64,000 bases of DNA from Kangsaoukella pontilimi (lineage in GTDB: Bacteria > Pseudomonadota > Alphaproteobacteria > Rhodobacterales > Rhodobacteraceae). The position numbers and the translations under genes are program-made. Location of the stretch: assembly GCF_009830125.1 (NCBI RefSeq), contig NZ_WUPT01000003.1, positions 186,001 through 250,000 of the forward strand. The letters are read 5' to 3'. The notes under the pieces are model-generated. The model saw only the letters and a program-made list of their open reading frames with translations, was not told the DNA's origin and did no database searches. Positions 43,628-52,514 of this stretch are shown one piece after another (position 1 is the stretch's first letter; every line of letters begins with the position of its first letter).

Positions 43628-43682
43628 CTTCTTCTTTTCAGAAATACTCTCGGGGAGGTCCGGAGGGGTGAAACTCCTCCGG
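43628..43682 (+). repeat. dispersed intergenic repeat, copy C2
   Basis: Core CTTCTTCTTTTCAGAAATAC followed by TCTCGGGG, then hairpin CCGGAGG...CCTCCGG (43660-43682). It lies 33 bases beyond the smc stop codon. Confidence 0.65.
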
Positions 43683-43714
43683 TCGGTCGGACCGCGCAGC
43701 GGTTCGAAACCGGA

Positions 43715-46700
43715 TCAGGCGACGAGCGCCTCGGCTTTTTTGAGATCGACCGAGACGAGCTGGCTCACGCCCTGTTCGCTCATGGTCACGCCGAAGAGGC
43801 GGTCCATCCGGGCCATGGTCACCGCGTGGTGCGTAATGATCAGGAAGCGGGTGTCGGTCCTGCGGCACATCTCGTCCAGCATGTCGCAGAAGCGGGTCAC
43901 GTTGGCGTCGTCGAGAGGCGCGTCGACCTCGTCGAGGACGCAGATCGGCGCGGGGTTTGCAAGGAACACACCGAAGATCAGCGCCAGCGCCGTCAGGGTC
44001 TGCTCGCCGCCCGAGAGGAGCGAAAGAGTGGCCAGTTTCTTGCCCGGCGGCTGGCACATGATCTCAAGTCCCGCTTCCAGCGGGTCGTCGCTTTCGACCA
44101 GCACCAGCTTGGCCTCACCGCCACCGAAGAGGTGTTTGAAGAGCATCCCGAAATTCGAGTTCACCTGTTCGAAAGCCGTCAGCAGCCGTTCGCGGCCTTC
44201 CTTGTTCAGGCTGGCAATGCCCGACCGCAGCGCGCGGATCGCTTCTTCCAGATCGGCCTTCTCGGTGACGAGTGTGTTGTGCTCTTCCTCGACCTCTTTC
44301 GCGTCCTCCTCGGCGCGGAGGTTCACGGCGCCCAGTGCGTCACGCGCGCGGCGGAGGCGCAGCACCTCTGCCTCGGTCCGGTCGGCGGCGGGCAGCGTGG
44401 CGGGGTCGGCGCCGATACCTTCGAGAAGCGCCTCGGGTGTCGTGTCCATGTCTTCCCGGATACGTTCGGCAGCGGCCTCGACCGTCTCGCGGGCGGCCTC
44501 GGTCCGGGCCTCTGCGGCGGCGCGGCGTTCGCGGGCCTCGGAAGCGGCGCGTTCGGCCTCGCGCTCGGCGGTCTTGGCGTCGCGCTCGGCGGTCTCGGCC
44601 AGCGCCAGCGCGTCGGCGGCCCTGGCCCGGCGCGTCTCTGCCTCGGTCAGGGCGTCGGCAGAGGTGGCGCGGTCTTTGGCGATCTGGTCCGGCACCAGCC
44701 GCGCCTCGGCCAGGTCGGCCTCGGTCGATGAGCGGCGCTCGGTCAGTTCCGCGATCCGCGTGCCGGCGCTGTCGAGCCGCTTCTCCCAGGTCGCGCGCTC
44801 CTTGCCGATGTCTGAAAGGCGGCGGGCGCGGGCCTCGCCTTCGCGCTTCAGCTCATCGGCGGCGGACCGTCGGGCCATCATCGTCATTCGCGCGGCTTCG
44901 ACCGTCATCTTCAGGTCGTCGGCCGTGGCGCGGAGTGCGTCGAGATCGTCGAGGCCTTCGAGACCGCGCTCGGCCTCGGTCAGAGCGGCGCGGGCGGCGG
45001 TGGCCTCGTCCCCGTGGCGGGTCACGGCAAGTTCCGCCGCCTCTTTCTTGCCGGAGGCGATGTTGCGGTCGGCCTCGGCCCGGCTGAGCGCGCGGGAGGC
45101 TTCGGTCAGCGCGTGGTCGGCCTCGCGCCGGGCGGTGCGGGCGCGGGCCACGTCGGCGGAGGCCGCTTCCAGCGCGTGTTTCAGGTGGTCATGGGCGCGG
45201 GTCGCGCCGTCGGCGCGGGCTGTGGCGGCTTCGAGATCCTGCTTGAGCGCTTCGAGCCGGTTCAGTTGCTGCAGGCGAAGCGCGGCGGCGGATGGGGCAT
45301 CGCCCGCGCCCGAGCGGAAACCGTCCCACCGCCAGAGATCGCCCTCGACCGAGACGAGCCGTTGTCCCGGCAGCAGGTCGGCCTGAAGCCGCGCGCCGTC
45401 GTTGCGGTCGACGAGGCCGACCTGGGAGAGGCGGCGGGCCAGCACCGGCGGCACCGAGACATAGTTCGAGATCGCGGCCACGCCCGCGGGCAGGGTCTGC
45501 GGCTTTGGATAGCCGGGGAGCGAGGCCCAGCCGGTTTCGGCATCGTCGTCGATGGCGGGCGCGCGGAGATCGTCGGCCAGCGCCGCGCCGAGCGCTTTCT
45601 CGTAGCCGGACTTCACGCTGAGGAGGTCCATGACCTGACCGCCTTCGGCGTGGTCGCGGTCGACGAGGCGGGCGAGCGCGGCAACTTCGGCCTTCAGCGC
45701 CTTGACCTCGCCATCGGCCGACGAGAACTCGGCGCGGGCCTCGGCTTCGCGGGACTGAGCCTCTTCGCGGGCGGTATCGGCGGCGACAAGCGCGTCCTCG
45801 GTACCTTGCGCCGCCTCGGTCGCGGCGGTGAGCGCGGTCTGGGCCAGCGCGAAGGCCTCACCCGCACGGTCGAGATCCTTGGCCGCCTCGGCGGCCTCCT
45901 CGCGGGCGCGGGCCTCGGCGGACTCGTTCCGCTCAAGCGTCGTTTTGGCATCTGCCAGAAGGCGTTCGGCAGACTGATGGCGCGCGGCGAGGCGGGCCAC
46001 GTCCTCGGTCAGGGTCGAGAGGTCGTTCTCCCGCTCCTGCAGCACCTTGGCGGCGGCGTGCGCCTCGTCTTGTGCGGCCTTCAGATCATCCTCGTGACCA
46101 TCCCCCGCAGCCGTCAGTTCGGCGCTCTCCGTGTCCAGACGCGCGATGGTGTCGCGGGCGTCGCCGTTGAGCGCGGCCTCGCGCTCGGCGTCACGGTCGA
46201 GCTGGGTCAGTCGCGCTTCGAGCGTTTCGATGGCGGCCAGCGCGCGCTTTTCCTCGTCTTCGATCTGGGCGATGCGGACCTGCACGCGGTTCAGGACGGC
46301 GGTGGCAATCGCCTCTTCCTCGCGCAAGGGTGGCAGCGCCTCTTCGGCCTTGGCGCGGGCGCCGGTGGCGGCGCGGGCGAGGCGTTCGGCCTCGGAGGCG
46401 GCGCGGGCGCGTTCGGCCAGATCGGCCTCGGCAGTGGTGCGGGCGGTTTCGGCCTCGCGCCAGCGGAGATAGAGAAGCAGCCCCTCGGCGGTGCGCAACT
46501 GTTCCCCGATCTCGCGATAGCGCGCCGCCTGCCGCGCCTGACGGGCGAGGCTGGCCAACTGGTTCGCCAGTTGCTCGATCACGTCGTCCACGCGGGCGAG
46601 ATTCTGTTCGGCGCCCTTGAGCTTCAGTTCCGCTTCGTGGCGGCGCTGGTAAAGGCCCGATATCCCGGCCGCCTCTTCCAGCACGCGGCGGCGGTTCTTG

Positions 46701-47170
46701 GGTTTGGCGTTGATCAGCTCGCTGATCTGGCCCTGCCGGACAAGCGCGGGCGAATGCGCGCCGGTCGATGCATCGGCAAAGAGCATCTGCACGTCGCGGG
46801 CGCGCACGTCCTTGGAGTTGACCTTGTAGGCCGAGCCCGCGTCCCGCGTGATCCGGCGGACGATGTCCAGCATGTCGCTGTCGTTGAAGCCGGATGGTGC
46901 CAGACGGTCGGTGTTGTCGATGCCGAGCGACACCTCGGCAAAGTTCCGGGCGGGCCGCGTTGCGGCGCCGGCGAAGATCACGTCCTCCATGCCGCCGCCC
47001 CGCATGGCGGTGGGGCGGTTTTCGCCCATGACCCAGCGGAGCGCCTCCAGAAGGTTCGACTTGCCGCAGCCATTGGGGCCCACAACGCCCGTCAGCCCGT
47101 CCGCGATGACAAGGTCGGTCGGGTCGACGAAGCTTTTGAAGCCGTTCAGTCTGAGGCGGGTGAAGCGCAC
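43715..47170 (-). CDS. smc: chromosome segregation protein SMC
   Basis: Full-length SMC ATPase (1151 residues) that organises and segregates the chromosome. Walker A is VGPNGCGKSNLLEALRW near residue 33; two long Ala/Glu/Arg coiled coils flank a hinge (about 510-640, with SVKSGYEKALGAALADDL); the C-terminal head has the signature LLSGGEQTLTALALIFGVFL and Walker B ICVLDEVDAPLDDANV. GTG 47170 starts the conserved RFTRLRLNGFKSFVDPTDL; the longer open frame to 47335 is not family-like. No scpA/scpB nearby. Confidence 0.97.
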   Translation of the reverse strand: MRFTRLRLNGFKSFVDPTDLVIADGLTGVVGPNGCGKSNLLEALRWVMGENRPTAMRGGGMEDVIFAGAATRPARNFAEVSLGIDNTDRLAPSGFNDSDMLDIVRRITRDAGSAYKVNSKDVRARDVQMLFADASTGAHSPALVRQGQISELINAKPKNRRRVLEEAAGISGLYQRRHEAELKLKGAEQNLARVDDVIEQLANQLASLARQARQAARYREIGEQLRTAEGLLLYLRWREAETARTTAEADLAERARAASEAERLARAATGARAKAEEALPPLREEEAIATAVLNRVQVRIAQIEDEEKRALAAIETLEARLTQLDRDAEREAALNGDARDTIARLDTESAELTAAGDGHEDDLKAAQDEAHAAAKVLQERENDLSTLTEDVARLAARHQSAERLLADAKTTLERNESAEARAREEAAEAAKDLDRAGEAFALAQTALTAATEAAQGTEDALVAADTAREEAQSREAEARAEFSSADGEVKALKAEVAALARLVDRDHAEGGQVMDLLSVKSGYEKALGAALADDLRAPAIDDDAETGWASLPGYPKPQTLPAGVAAISNYVSVPPVLARRLSQVGLVDRNDGARLQADLLPGQRLVSVEGDLWRWDGFRSGAGDAPSAAALRLQQLNRLEALKQDLEAATARADGATRAHDHLKHALEAASADVARARTARREADHALTEASRALSRAEADRNIASGKKEAAELAVTRHGDEATAARAALTEAERGLEGLDDLDALRATADDLKMTVEAARMTMMARRSAADELKREGEARARRLSDIGKERATWEKRLDSAGTRIAELTERRSSTEADLAEARLVPDQIAKDRATSADALTEAETRRARAADALALAETAERDAKTAEREAERAASEARERRAAAEARTEAARETVEAAAERIREDMDTTPEALLEGIGADPATLPAADRTEAEVLRLRRARDALGAVNLRAEEDAKEVEEEHNTLVTEKADLEEAIRALRSGIASLNKEGRERLLTAFEQVNSNFGMLFKHLFGGGEAKLVLVESDDPLEAGLEIMCQPPGKKLATLSLLSGGEQTLTALALIFGVFLANPAPICVLDEVDAPLDDANVTRFCDMLDEMCRRTDTRFLIITHHAVTMARMDRLFGVTMSEQGVSQLVSVDLKKAEALVA

Positions 47171-47391
47171 GTGTCTCTTGTCGGTCTGGTCTGATTCCGG
47201 GTGAGGAAGTGTCCGGCGGGGTTGCGCGGGAGTCAACGCCGAAACGCTAGGGACGGTGTGGAGGGGTGACTTGTCCACAAGATATCGCATGAATCCGCCG
47301 GTTATCCGGAGAGCGCATGGTGACCGGGCTTGCACGCTGCGGGCGAGGGGCTACATGCGCGGAGGGACGTTCAGCAAGATTGAGGCAGGGA

Positions 47392-47928
47392 ATGGGTTTG
47401 CTTCTGGGACTATCGGGCTCGCTGCGCGAGGGATCGACGAATACCGGACTGGTCCGCGAGATCGCGCGCCACTGGGGTGGCGATTTCGAACTGGCCGATA
47501 TCCGTTTTCCGCTGTTCGATGCCGATTTGCAGGATCGGGACGGCGTACCCGCAGAGGTGCAGGCGCTGGCCCAACGGATCGCGGAGGCGGATGCGGTCGT
47601 GATCTCGACCCCCGAATACAACCAGTCCCTGTCGGGTGTACTGAAGAACGCGCTCGACTGGATCAGCCGCACGCCGACCAAGCCCTGGGCGGACAAGCCG
47701 GTGGCGATCACGGCTGCGGCGGCGGGCCGTTCGGGGGGCGCGCGGGCGAGCTATGCTCTGCGTCTTGCGATGACGCCGTTCAACCCGCGCCTTTTGACCC
47801 GCGAGATCCTTCTGGCCGACGCCCGGAACCAGTTCGATGAGGACGGGCGGCTGATTTCCGAGCGCTACGAGGCGCAGGTGGTGACGCTGGTGGAGGCGCT
47901 CCGGGACGAGGTGGCGCGCAGCGCGTGA
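47392..47928 (+). CDS. NADPH-dependent FMN reductase
   Basis: A 178-residue flavodoxin-fold reductase: GLSGSLREGSTNTGLVREIA (FMN phosphate loop), VVISTPEYNQSLSGVLKNAL DW region (the PEYN motif typical of ChrR/YieF-like quinone reductases), and SGGARASYALRLAM. Reduces quinones, chromate or FMN. ATG 47392 follows GAGGCAGGGA. Divergent from smc across a 220-base gap in which I see no certain promoter. Confidence 0.9.
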   Translation: MGLLLGLSGSLREGSTNTGLVREIARHWGGDFELADIRFPLFDADLQDRDGVPAEVQALAQRIAEADAVVISTPEYNQSLSGVLKNALDWISRTPTKPWADKPVAITAAAAGRSGGARASYALRLAMTPFNPRLLTREILLADARNQFDEDGRLISERYEAQVVTLVEALRDEVARSA

Positions 47929-47965
47929 TCGCTGTATCGGGTCGGCCAGAGGAGTGACCCTAGCG

Positions 47966-48757
47966 ATGTCTGAGAACGCCACGACCGAGACGACCGAAGA
48001 CCGGATCGACATTGCCCGCGCCGCCGCCCTGATGGCGGCGGTGGATGGCGCAGAGCGGGATTTGACCGTCGGCTCGGCCCTGCCGCCCTTCGCCCACCAT
48101 GCGTTTTTCTGGGCCGCGCTGCCCGAGGCGGCGCTTGGCCGGGATGGGACGCCCGCGCCGGGGCAGGGCGGTCCGGTTCCCGATCTGGGGCTGCCGGTTC
48201 GCATGTATGCGGGCGGTCAGGTCCGCTGGCACGCGCCGTTCCGGGCCAGCATACAGGCCGAGCGCGTGTCCCGTGTCACCAGCATCACCCGGAAGGAGGG
48301 GCAAAGCGGCGCCCTGGCCTTCGTCACGATCCGCCACGACATCCGGCAGCGCGGGCAGGCCGTGCTGAGCGAGGATCAGACGCTGGTCTATCGCGGGGCC
48401 GCCGGTCCGGGCGACCCGGTGACCGTGACCGAAGAGGTCGACGAGCGCCGGGCGCTGAAGCTGACGGCGGTGGGATTGTTCCGGTTCTCGGCGCTGACCT
48501 TCAACGGGCACCGCATCCACTATGATGCCGATTACGCGCGCGAGCTGGGCTATCCCGGCCTTGTCGTCCATGCGCCGCTGATGGCGATGCATCTGGCGCT
48601 TTGGGCCGAGGAACGGCAGGGGCGGCTGGACCGGTTCGCGTTTCGCGCGGTCTCGCCCTTATATCTGGGTGACGTGGCGTGGCTCTGCCGGGCGGGGAAC
48701 CGGTACTGGGTCGAGGGGCCGAAGCGCCGCCTGTGCCTGACGGCCGAGGCGGGCTAA
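47966..48757 (+). CDS. MaoC-like/FAS1-type acyl-CoA dehydratase
   Basis: A 263-residue hot-dog-fold protein similar to mesaconyl-C4-CoA hydratase-like and HTD2-type dehydratases: PPFAHHAFFWAALPEAALGR, GGQVRWHAPFRASIQAERVS, then ALTFNGHRIHYDADYAREL GYPGLVVHAPLMA, where Asp/His of the hydratase site should lie. It probably hydrates or dehydrates a short acyl-CoA. ATG 47966 preferred; a GTG at 47954 overlaps the likely ribosome binding site. Stop overlaps the leftward oxidoreductase stop region. Confidence 0.82.
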   Translation: MSENATTETTEDRIDIARAAALMAAVDGAERDLTVGSALPPFAHHAFFWAALPEAALGRDGTPAPGQGGPVPDLGLPVRMYAGGQVRWHAPFRASIQAERVSRVTSITRKEGQSGALAFVTIRHDIRQRGQAVLSEDQTLVYRGAAGPGDPVTVTEEVDERRALKLTAVGLFRFSALTFNGHRIHYDADYARELGYPGLVVHAPLMAMHLALWAEERQGRLDRFAFRAVSPLYLGDVAWLCRAGNRYWVEGPKRRLCLTAEAG

Positions 48758-49785
48758 AGCGCGTCGAAGCCGAACTCCGCCGGGATCGCGTTGCGGCCAT
48801 CGAGCACGAGGTCGCACATGACCTCGGCGACACGGGGCGCGACGCCGAAGCCGATCTTGAACCCGCCGTTGGCCACGAAATGCCCCGGCCGTCCCGGCCA
48901 CGCCCCCAGAAGCGGCGCGCGGCTTTGCGCGCGGGGGCGGACGCCGGCCCAACGCTCGATCACGCGGGCACCGTGCAGGATCGGCATAATCTCGGTCGCG
49001 CGCTCGACGATGTCATCGAGAAGCGCGTCGGTGGCCGTGGGAGCGTCGAAGTCGCGCTCGGAGGTCGAGCCGATGGCGACGGTGCCGTCGCGATGCGGAA
49101 CGATGTGTAGGGATGAGGCGAAGATCTGCGGCGCGCCGGCGGCGTCATGGGCCAGAAGCGCAGCCTGCCCTTTCACGCCCGAGCCGACCTTTTTTCCGAG
49201 CGCCTGTCCCAGATCGGCCAGCCCGGTCCAGCCTTTGGCCCAGACGACTGCGCCTGCGTCCTCGCCTTCTGTCTCGACCGTCACGCCGCGGGCGGCCAGT
49301 GCCGCCGTCAGGCTGGTGACCGCCTGGCGCGGATGGATGAGCGCCGACAGCGTGTCGTGGATGTAGAGCCCGCTCTCGGACGGCGGGCGCCACGCTCCGG
49401 CCTCATCCGACGGGATCACGCGCCACTCCGCCGCCTCGCCCCAGAACTCCGCCGCACCTGCGGCGCGGGCGCGGGCCATGACGACTTCGCGTTCGCCCGG
49501 CAGCGGTTGCAGGCGGCCCGCCCGGGCGTAACCGGTCGAAATGCCCGACGCCGCCTCGATCTCGGGCCAAAGGGTGCGGGCGCGGAGAAGTGCCTCGAAC
49601 TGGAACTGTTTCTTGGCGTTCCAGACATCCGGCGTATGAGGCTGAAGCGCACCCACCAGACCGCCCGACGCGCCCGCGCCCGGCCCGTTCGGGTCGATCA
49701 CGCGGACCGTCGCGCCGCGCCTCAGCGCCTCCCACGCGATGGTCAGGCCGAATATCCCGGCGCCGCGAATGGTCAGGTCGGCCAT
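48754..49785 (-). CDS. FAD-dependent amine oxidase, likely MnmC oxidase counterpart
   Basis: A 343-residue D-amino acid oxidase-type flavoprotein: Rossmann FAD motif TIRGAGIFGLTIAWEALRRG, then ASGGLVGALQPHTPDVWNAK, VVWAKGWTGL, GHFVANGGFKIGFGVAPRVA. It is divergent from mnmD with 64 bases between. In E. coli the same two activities, an FAD oxidase removing the carboxymethyl group and a methyltransferase, are fused in MnmC; this is probably the detached oxidase. Glycine oxidase-like function is the alternative. Confidence 0.75.
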   Translation of the reverse strand: MADLTIRGAGIFGLTIAWEALRRGATVRVIDPNGPGAGASGGLVGALQPHTPDVWNAKKQFQFEALLRARTLWPEIEAASGISTGYARAGRLQPLPGEREVVMARARAAGAAEFWGEAAEWRVIPSDEAGAWRPPSESGLYIHDTLSALIHPRQAVTSLTAALAARGVTVETEGEDAGAVVWAKGWTGLADLGQALGKKVGSGVKGQAALLAHDAAGAPQIFASSLHIVPHRDGTVAIGSTSERDFDAPTATDALLDDIVERATEIMPILHGARVIERWAGVRPRAQSRAPLLGAWPGRPGHFVANGGFKIGFGVAPRVAEVMCDLVLDGRNAIPAEFGFDAL

Positions 49786-49849
49786 TGCAAAGGCTTCCTT
49801 CCGCCGTCAGGTTGCTGCGCGATCCTCGGGTTGCTTATTAGGATAGCAG

Positions 49850-50521
49850 ATGACGGCAGGCCAGTCCCCGGAGTTGTCGTGGCGCGGCGATCTGCCGATC
49901 GCGGAGGCCTTCGATGACCCCTATTTCTCGATCCATGACGGCCTGGCCGAGACGCGGCACGTGTTCCTTGCGGGGAACGGTCTGCCGGAGCGGTTCGGGC
50001 CCGGTTTCCGGGTGGCGGAGCTGGGATTTGGCACCGGTCTGAACCTCTGCGCACTGATGGCGGCGTGGCGCGGGTCCGGGGTGGACGGCGTGCTGCACTT
50101 TACCACGTTCGAGGCATTCCCGATGCGCGTGGAGGATATGGAGCGGGCGCTGTCGGCGTTCCCTGAGGTCGCGAGCGAGACGGCGCCAGTTCTGGCGGCG
50201 CTGGCGGCGGGGGCCACGCGGATGCGCCTGCCCTGGCTCGATTTCCGGATGGTGGTGGGCGATGCGCGCGAGATGCTGCCCGGCTGGGACGGCGTGGCGG
50301 ATGCGTGGTTCCTCGACGGGTTCGCGCCCGAGCGGAACCCCGAGTTATGGGAGCCGTCGCTTCTGGCCGAGGTGGGCGCGCATACCGCGCTGGGCGGGAC
50401 CGCAGCGACCTACTCGGCAGCCGGCGCGGTCAGGCGGGGGCTGGCAGACGCCGGATTCGACGTGGAGCGCGTTCCCGGTTTCGGCCGGAAACGCCACATG
50501 ACCGTCGCGCGGAAAGGTTAA
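49850..50521 (+). CDS. mnmD: tRNA 5-methylaminomethyl-2-thiouridine methyltransferase (MnmC N-terminal type)
   Basis: A 223-residue SAM methyltransferase for the wobble uridine of certain tRNAs. DDPYFSIHDGLAETRHVFL and RVAELGFGTGLNLCALMAAW (SAM loop) and DAWFLDGFAPERNPELW (catalytic D-x-F-x-P-x-x-N-P-x-x-W) are diagnostic. It ends VPGFGRKRHMTVARKG as in MnmC N-domains. No oxidase domain is fused, consistent with the divergent neighbour supplying it. Confidence 0.93.
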   Translation: MTAGQSPELSWRGDLPIAEAFDDPYFSIHDGLAETRHVFLAGNGLPERFGPGFRVAELGFGTGLNLCALMAAWRGSGVDGVLHFTTFEAFPMRVEDMERALSAFPEVASETAPVLAALAAGATRMRLPWLDFRMVVGDAREMLPGWDGVADAWFLDGFAPERNPELWEPSLLAEVGAHTALGGTAATYSAAGAVRRGLADAGFDVERVPGFGRKRHMTVARKG

Positions 50522-51126
50522 CCGGCGGTCTCCAGCCGCTGGATCAGCCGGTCGATATTGCCGCCCGAGGCGTCCAGCATCGCGCCCACTTCGGCGCGTT
50601 CGGACTTCAACAGGCTGATGCCCTCGACCAGAAGATCGAAGAACTTATCGCTGCCCGAACGGTCGGAAACCATGAAGCTGACGCGGAACGGCGCCTGGCC
50701 GCGCAGGTTGGCGACGGCCTGAACCTCCTGAAAGCTCTTAACCTGCCGAGCGTCTGTCACCGTGACCTCGCCGCCGATGAACTCGCGGAAGCGCTTGCCG
50801 TACTTGCGTGCAAGGTAGCCGGTGAAGGCATCGGAAAAGCGGTTGAGCTGGCTCGACGACGCCTCCCGCGCGGGCGGGCCAAGCGCGCTGCGGGAAATGG
50901 TCGGCACATCGGCGTAGCGTTTGAAGATCGTCTCGAAGTCGCGATACATCGCCGCTTCGGACTTGCCCGAGTTGATCACCGCGTTGATGTCGCGCACGGC
51001 ACCGTCGATGAGCGACCGGGCCTGCGCCGTGGTCAGCGCGGCAGCGGGCCGGATCGGCAGGGCGAAGAGAAGAGCCGAGGCAAAGCCCCCCATCAGGACG
51101 GCACGGCGACTGAGGTTACTGGTCAT
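50518..51126 (-). CDS. mlaC: phospholipid-binding protein MlaC
   Basis: A 202-residue periplasmic lipid carrier (Ttg2D/MlaC). Twin-arginine-like signal NLSRRAVLMGGFASALLFAL with cleavage after AAA; mature part has FETIFKRYADVPTISRSALG, DAFTGYLARKYGKRFREFIG and FRVSFMVSDRSGSDKFFDLL VEGISLL. It shuttles phospholipid between MlaA and the inner-membrane MlaFEDB, whose genes are not here. ATG 51126 lies inside the end of mlaA (11-base overlap). Confidence 0.92.
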   Translation of the reverse strand: MTSNLSRRAVLMGGFASALLFALPIRPAAALTTAQARSLIDGAVRDINAVINSGKSEAAMYRDFETIFKRYADVPTISRSALGPPAREASSSQLNRFSDAFTGYLARKYGKRFREFIGGEVTVTDARQVKSFQEVQAVANLRGQAPFRVSFMVSDRSGSDKFFDLLVEGISLLKSERAEVGAMLDASGGNIDRLIQRLETAG

Positions 51127-51874
51127 ACAGGTCTCCATAGAGATCGTCGTAAAGTTCGGTGTCGATGGCGTCGGCGGTTTCTCCGCCTTCGGCAAAGCGG
51201 CTGCTGTCGAGGTAGAACAGGCGAAGTTGCGCGTAACTGTCGGCACTTTCATAGAGAATGCCGTCCACCGTGGTCGAGAAGGTATAGCGATAGTTCAGAA
51301 GCGATGTGCCGGTGCCCGCGACCTCAGCCTCGCGGACATCGTCCGAGAACAGGCTGAGCGGGTTCAGCGCGATATCCACCACCTGACCGACCGCGGCGCG
51401 TTCCGTCGACGGACCGAGAAGCGGCAGCTCCAGATACGCGCCTTCGGGTGTGCCCCAGACGCCGAGGGTCTGGCCGAAATCGGCGCTGCGTTCCTCCAGC
51501 CCGAAGGAAGCGGCGGCGTCAAAGATGCCGAACACGCCAAGGGTCGAGTTCACGAGGAAGCGGAACAGGTTGTGGACCGCGTCCTCAGGCTCGCCCTGAA
51601 GGGATTTGTTCGCAACGGCAGCCGGCATCCCGAGGTTCGAGGCCACATTGTCCAGACCGGTGCGGACCGGCTGAGGCACGATGTGGCCGTAGACCTGGCT
51701 GGCCGGGCGGATTGCGACGGTGTCGACCCCCTTGTTGAAGCCGTGGACCAAGCGGTTCACCGGCTCGTATGGGTCATGAATGTCGGTCGGCGTGTCGGGA
51801 ACCGAGCAGCCGGCAAGGATCAGGCCGGCGACGGCCAGGCCCGGCAAGCGAAGAGAGGAAAAGAATGCAGTCAT
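51116..51874 (-). CDS. mlaA: outer-membrane lipoprotein MlaA (VacJ)
   Basis: A 252-residue lipoprotein (lipobox ILAGC at about residues 18-22) that removes phospholipid from the outer leaflet of the outer membrane. Family motifs: DPYEPVNRLVHGFNKGVD, ASNLGMPAAVANKSLQGEPE, FLVNSTLGVFGIFDAA, TLGVWGTPEGAYLELPLLGP. Extended by a Tyr/Asp-rich tail (ELYDDLYGDLYDQ) beyond the usual end. ATG 51874 chosen over GTG 51877. Confidence 0.93.
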   Translation of the reverse strand: MTAFFSSLRLPGLAVAGLILAGCSVPDTPTDIHDPYEPVNRLVHGFNKGVDTVAIRPASQVYGHIVPQPVRTGLDNVASNLGMPAAVANKSLQGEPEDAVHNLFRFLVNSTLGVFGIFDAAASFGLEERSADFGQTLGVWGTPEGAYLELPLLGPSTERAAVGQVVDIALNPLSLFSDDVREAEVAGTGTSLLNYRYTFSTTVDGILYESADSYAQLRLFYLDSSRFAEGGETADAIDTELYDDLYGDLYDQ

Positions 51875-52046
51875 CACAAAAGAAAGGTATCGCGGACAAG
51901 TAAACGTTCTCGTCTACATAACGATTTTGCCCGGATTGAACAGGTGCGGGCCGCGAAAACACGCTCAATTTGTTGCGCCTTTGCGATTGCCTGCTTATTC
52001 ACATCTGAGCGGCGCGAAACGCCCGAAAAACGGAAAGACCCGATAC

Positions 52047-52514
52047 ATGACACCAGAGATCTCCAGCCGCCTCGAAGCCCACGGGCTGACGCTTCCCGAC
52101 GCACCCGCCCCGCAGGCCAATTACGTGCCATGGGTGCAGACCGGCGCGCTGATCTTCGTCTCGGGACAGATCTCGACCGATGCCGATGGCGGTCTCATCA
52201 CGGGCAAGCTGGGCGACGGGATGAGCGTCGAGGACGGCGCCGCCGCCGCACGCCGCTGTGCGCTGTCGCTTCTGGCGCAGGTGAACGCGGCCACGGGCGG
52301 CGACCTCTCGCGGCTGAAGCGGGTGGTCAAGCTGACCGGCTTCGTCAACTCCACGCCCGATTTCACCGACCAGCCAAAGGTCATCAACGGCTGTTCGGAC
52401 CTTCTGGTCGATCTTCTGGGTGACGCGGGGCGGCACACCCGTTCGGCGGTCAGCGCGGCGTCGCTGCCCCTGGGCGTCGCGGTCGAGATCGAAGGCATTT
52501 TCGAGATCATCTGA
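52047..52514 (+). CDS. RidA family protein (YjgF-type)
   Basis: A 155-residue RidA-superfamily protein (about 15-20% longer than RidA). PQANYVPWVQTGALIFVSGQ, LARRC-like helix AARRCALSLLAQVNAATGGD, VVKLTGFVNSTPDFTDQPKV and GRHTRSAVSAASLPLGVAVE, with the Arg that fixes imine substrates in HTRSAV. It belongs to the longer subgroup often near glycerophosphodiesterase genes. Its stop and the next ATG overlap by one base. Confidence 0.9.
   Translation: MTPEISSRLEAHGLTLPDAPAPQANYVPWVQTGALIFVSGQISTDADGGLITGKLGDGMSVEDGAAAARRCALSLLAQVNAATGGDLSRLKRVVKLTGFVNSTPDFTDQPKVINGCSDLLVDLLGDAGRHTRSAVSAASLPLGVAVEIEGIFEII

Noticed and set aside
45014-47194. Rightward open frame of about 726 codons opposite smc
   Set aside because: Gly/Arg/Ala-rich shadow of the SMC coiled-coil codons.
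47271-47310. DnaA-box-like TTGTCCACA and TTATCCGGA between smc and the FMN reductase gene
   Set aside because: Only two imperfect boxes, no AT-rich unwinding region, no dnaA or parAB nearby; not an origin.
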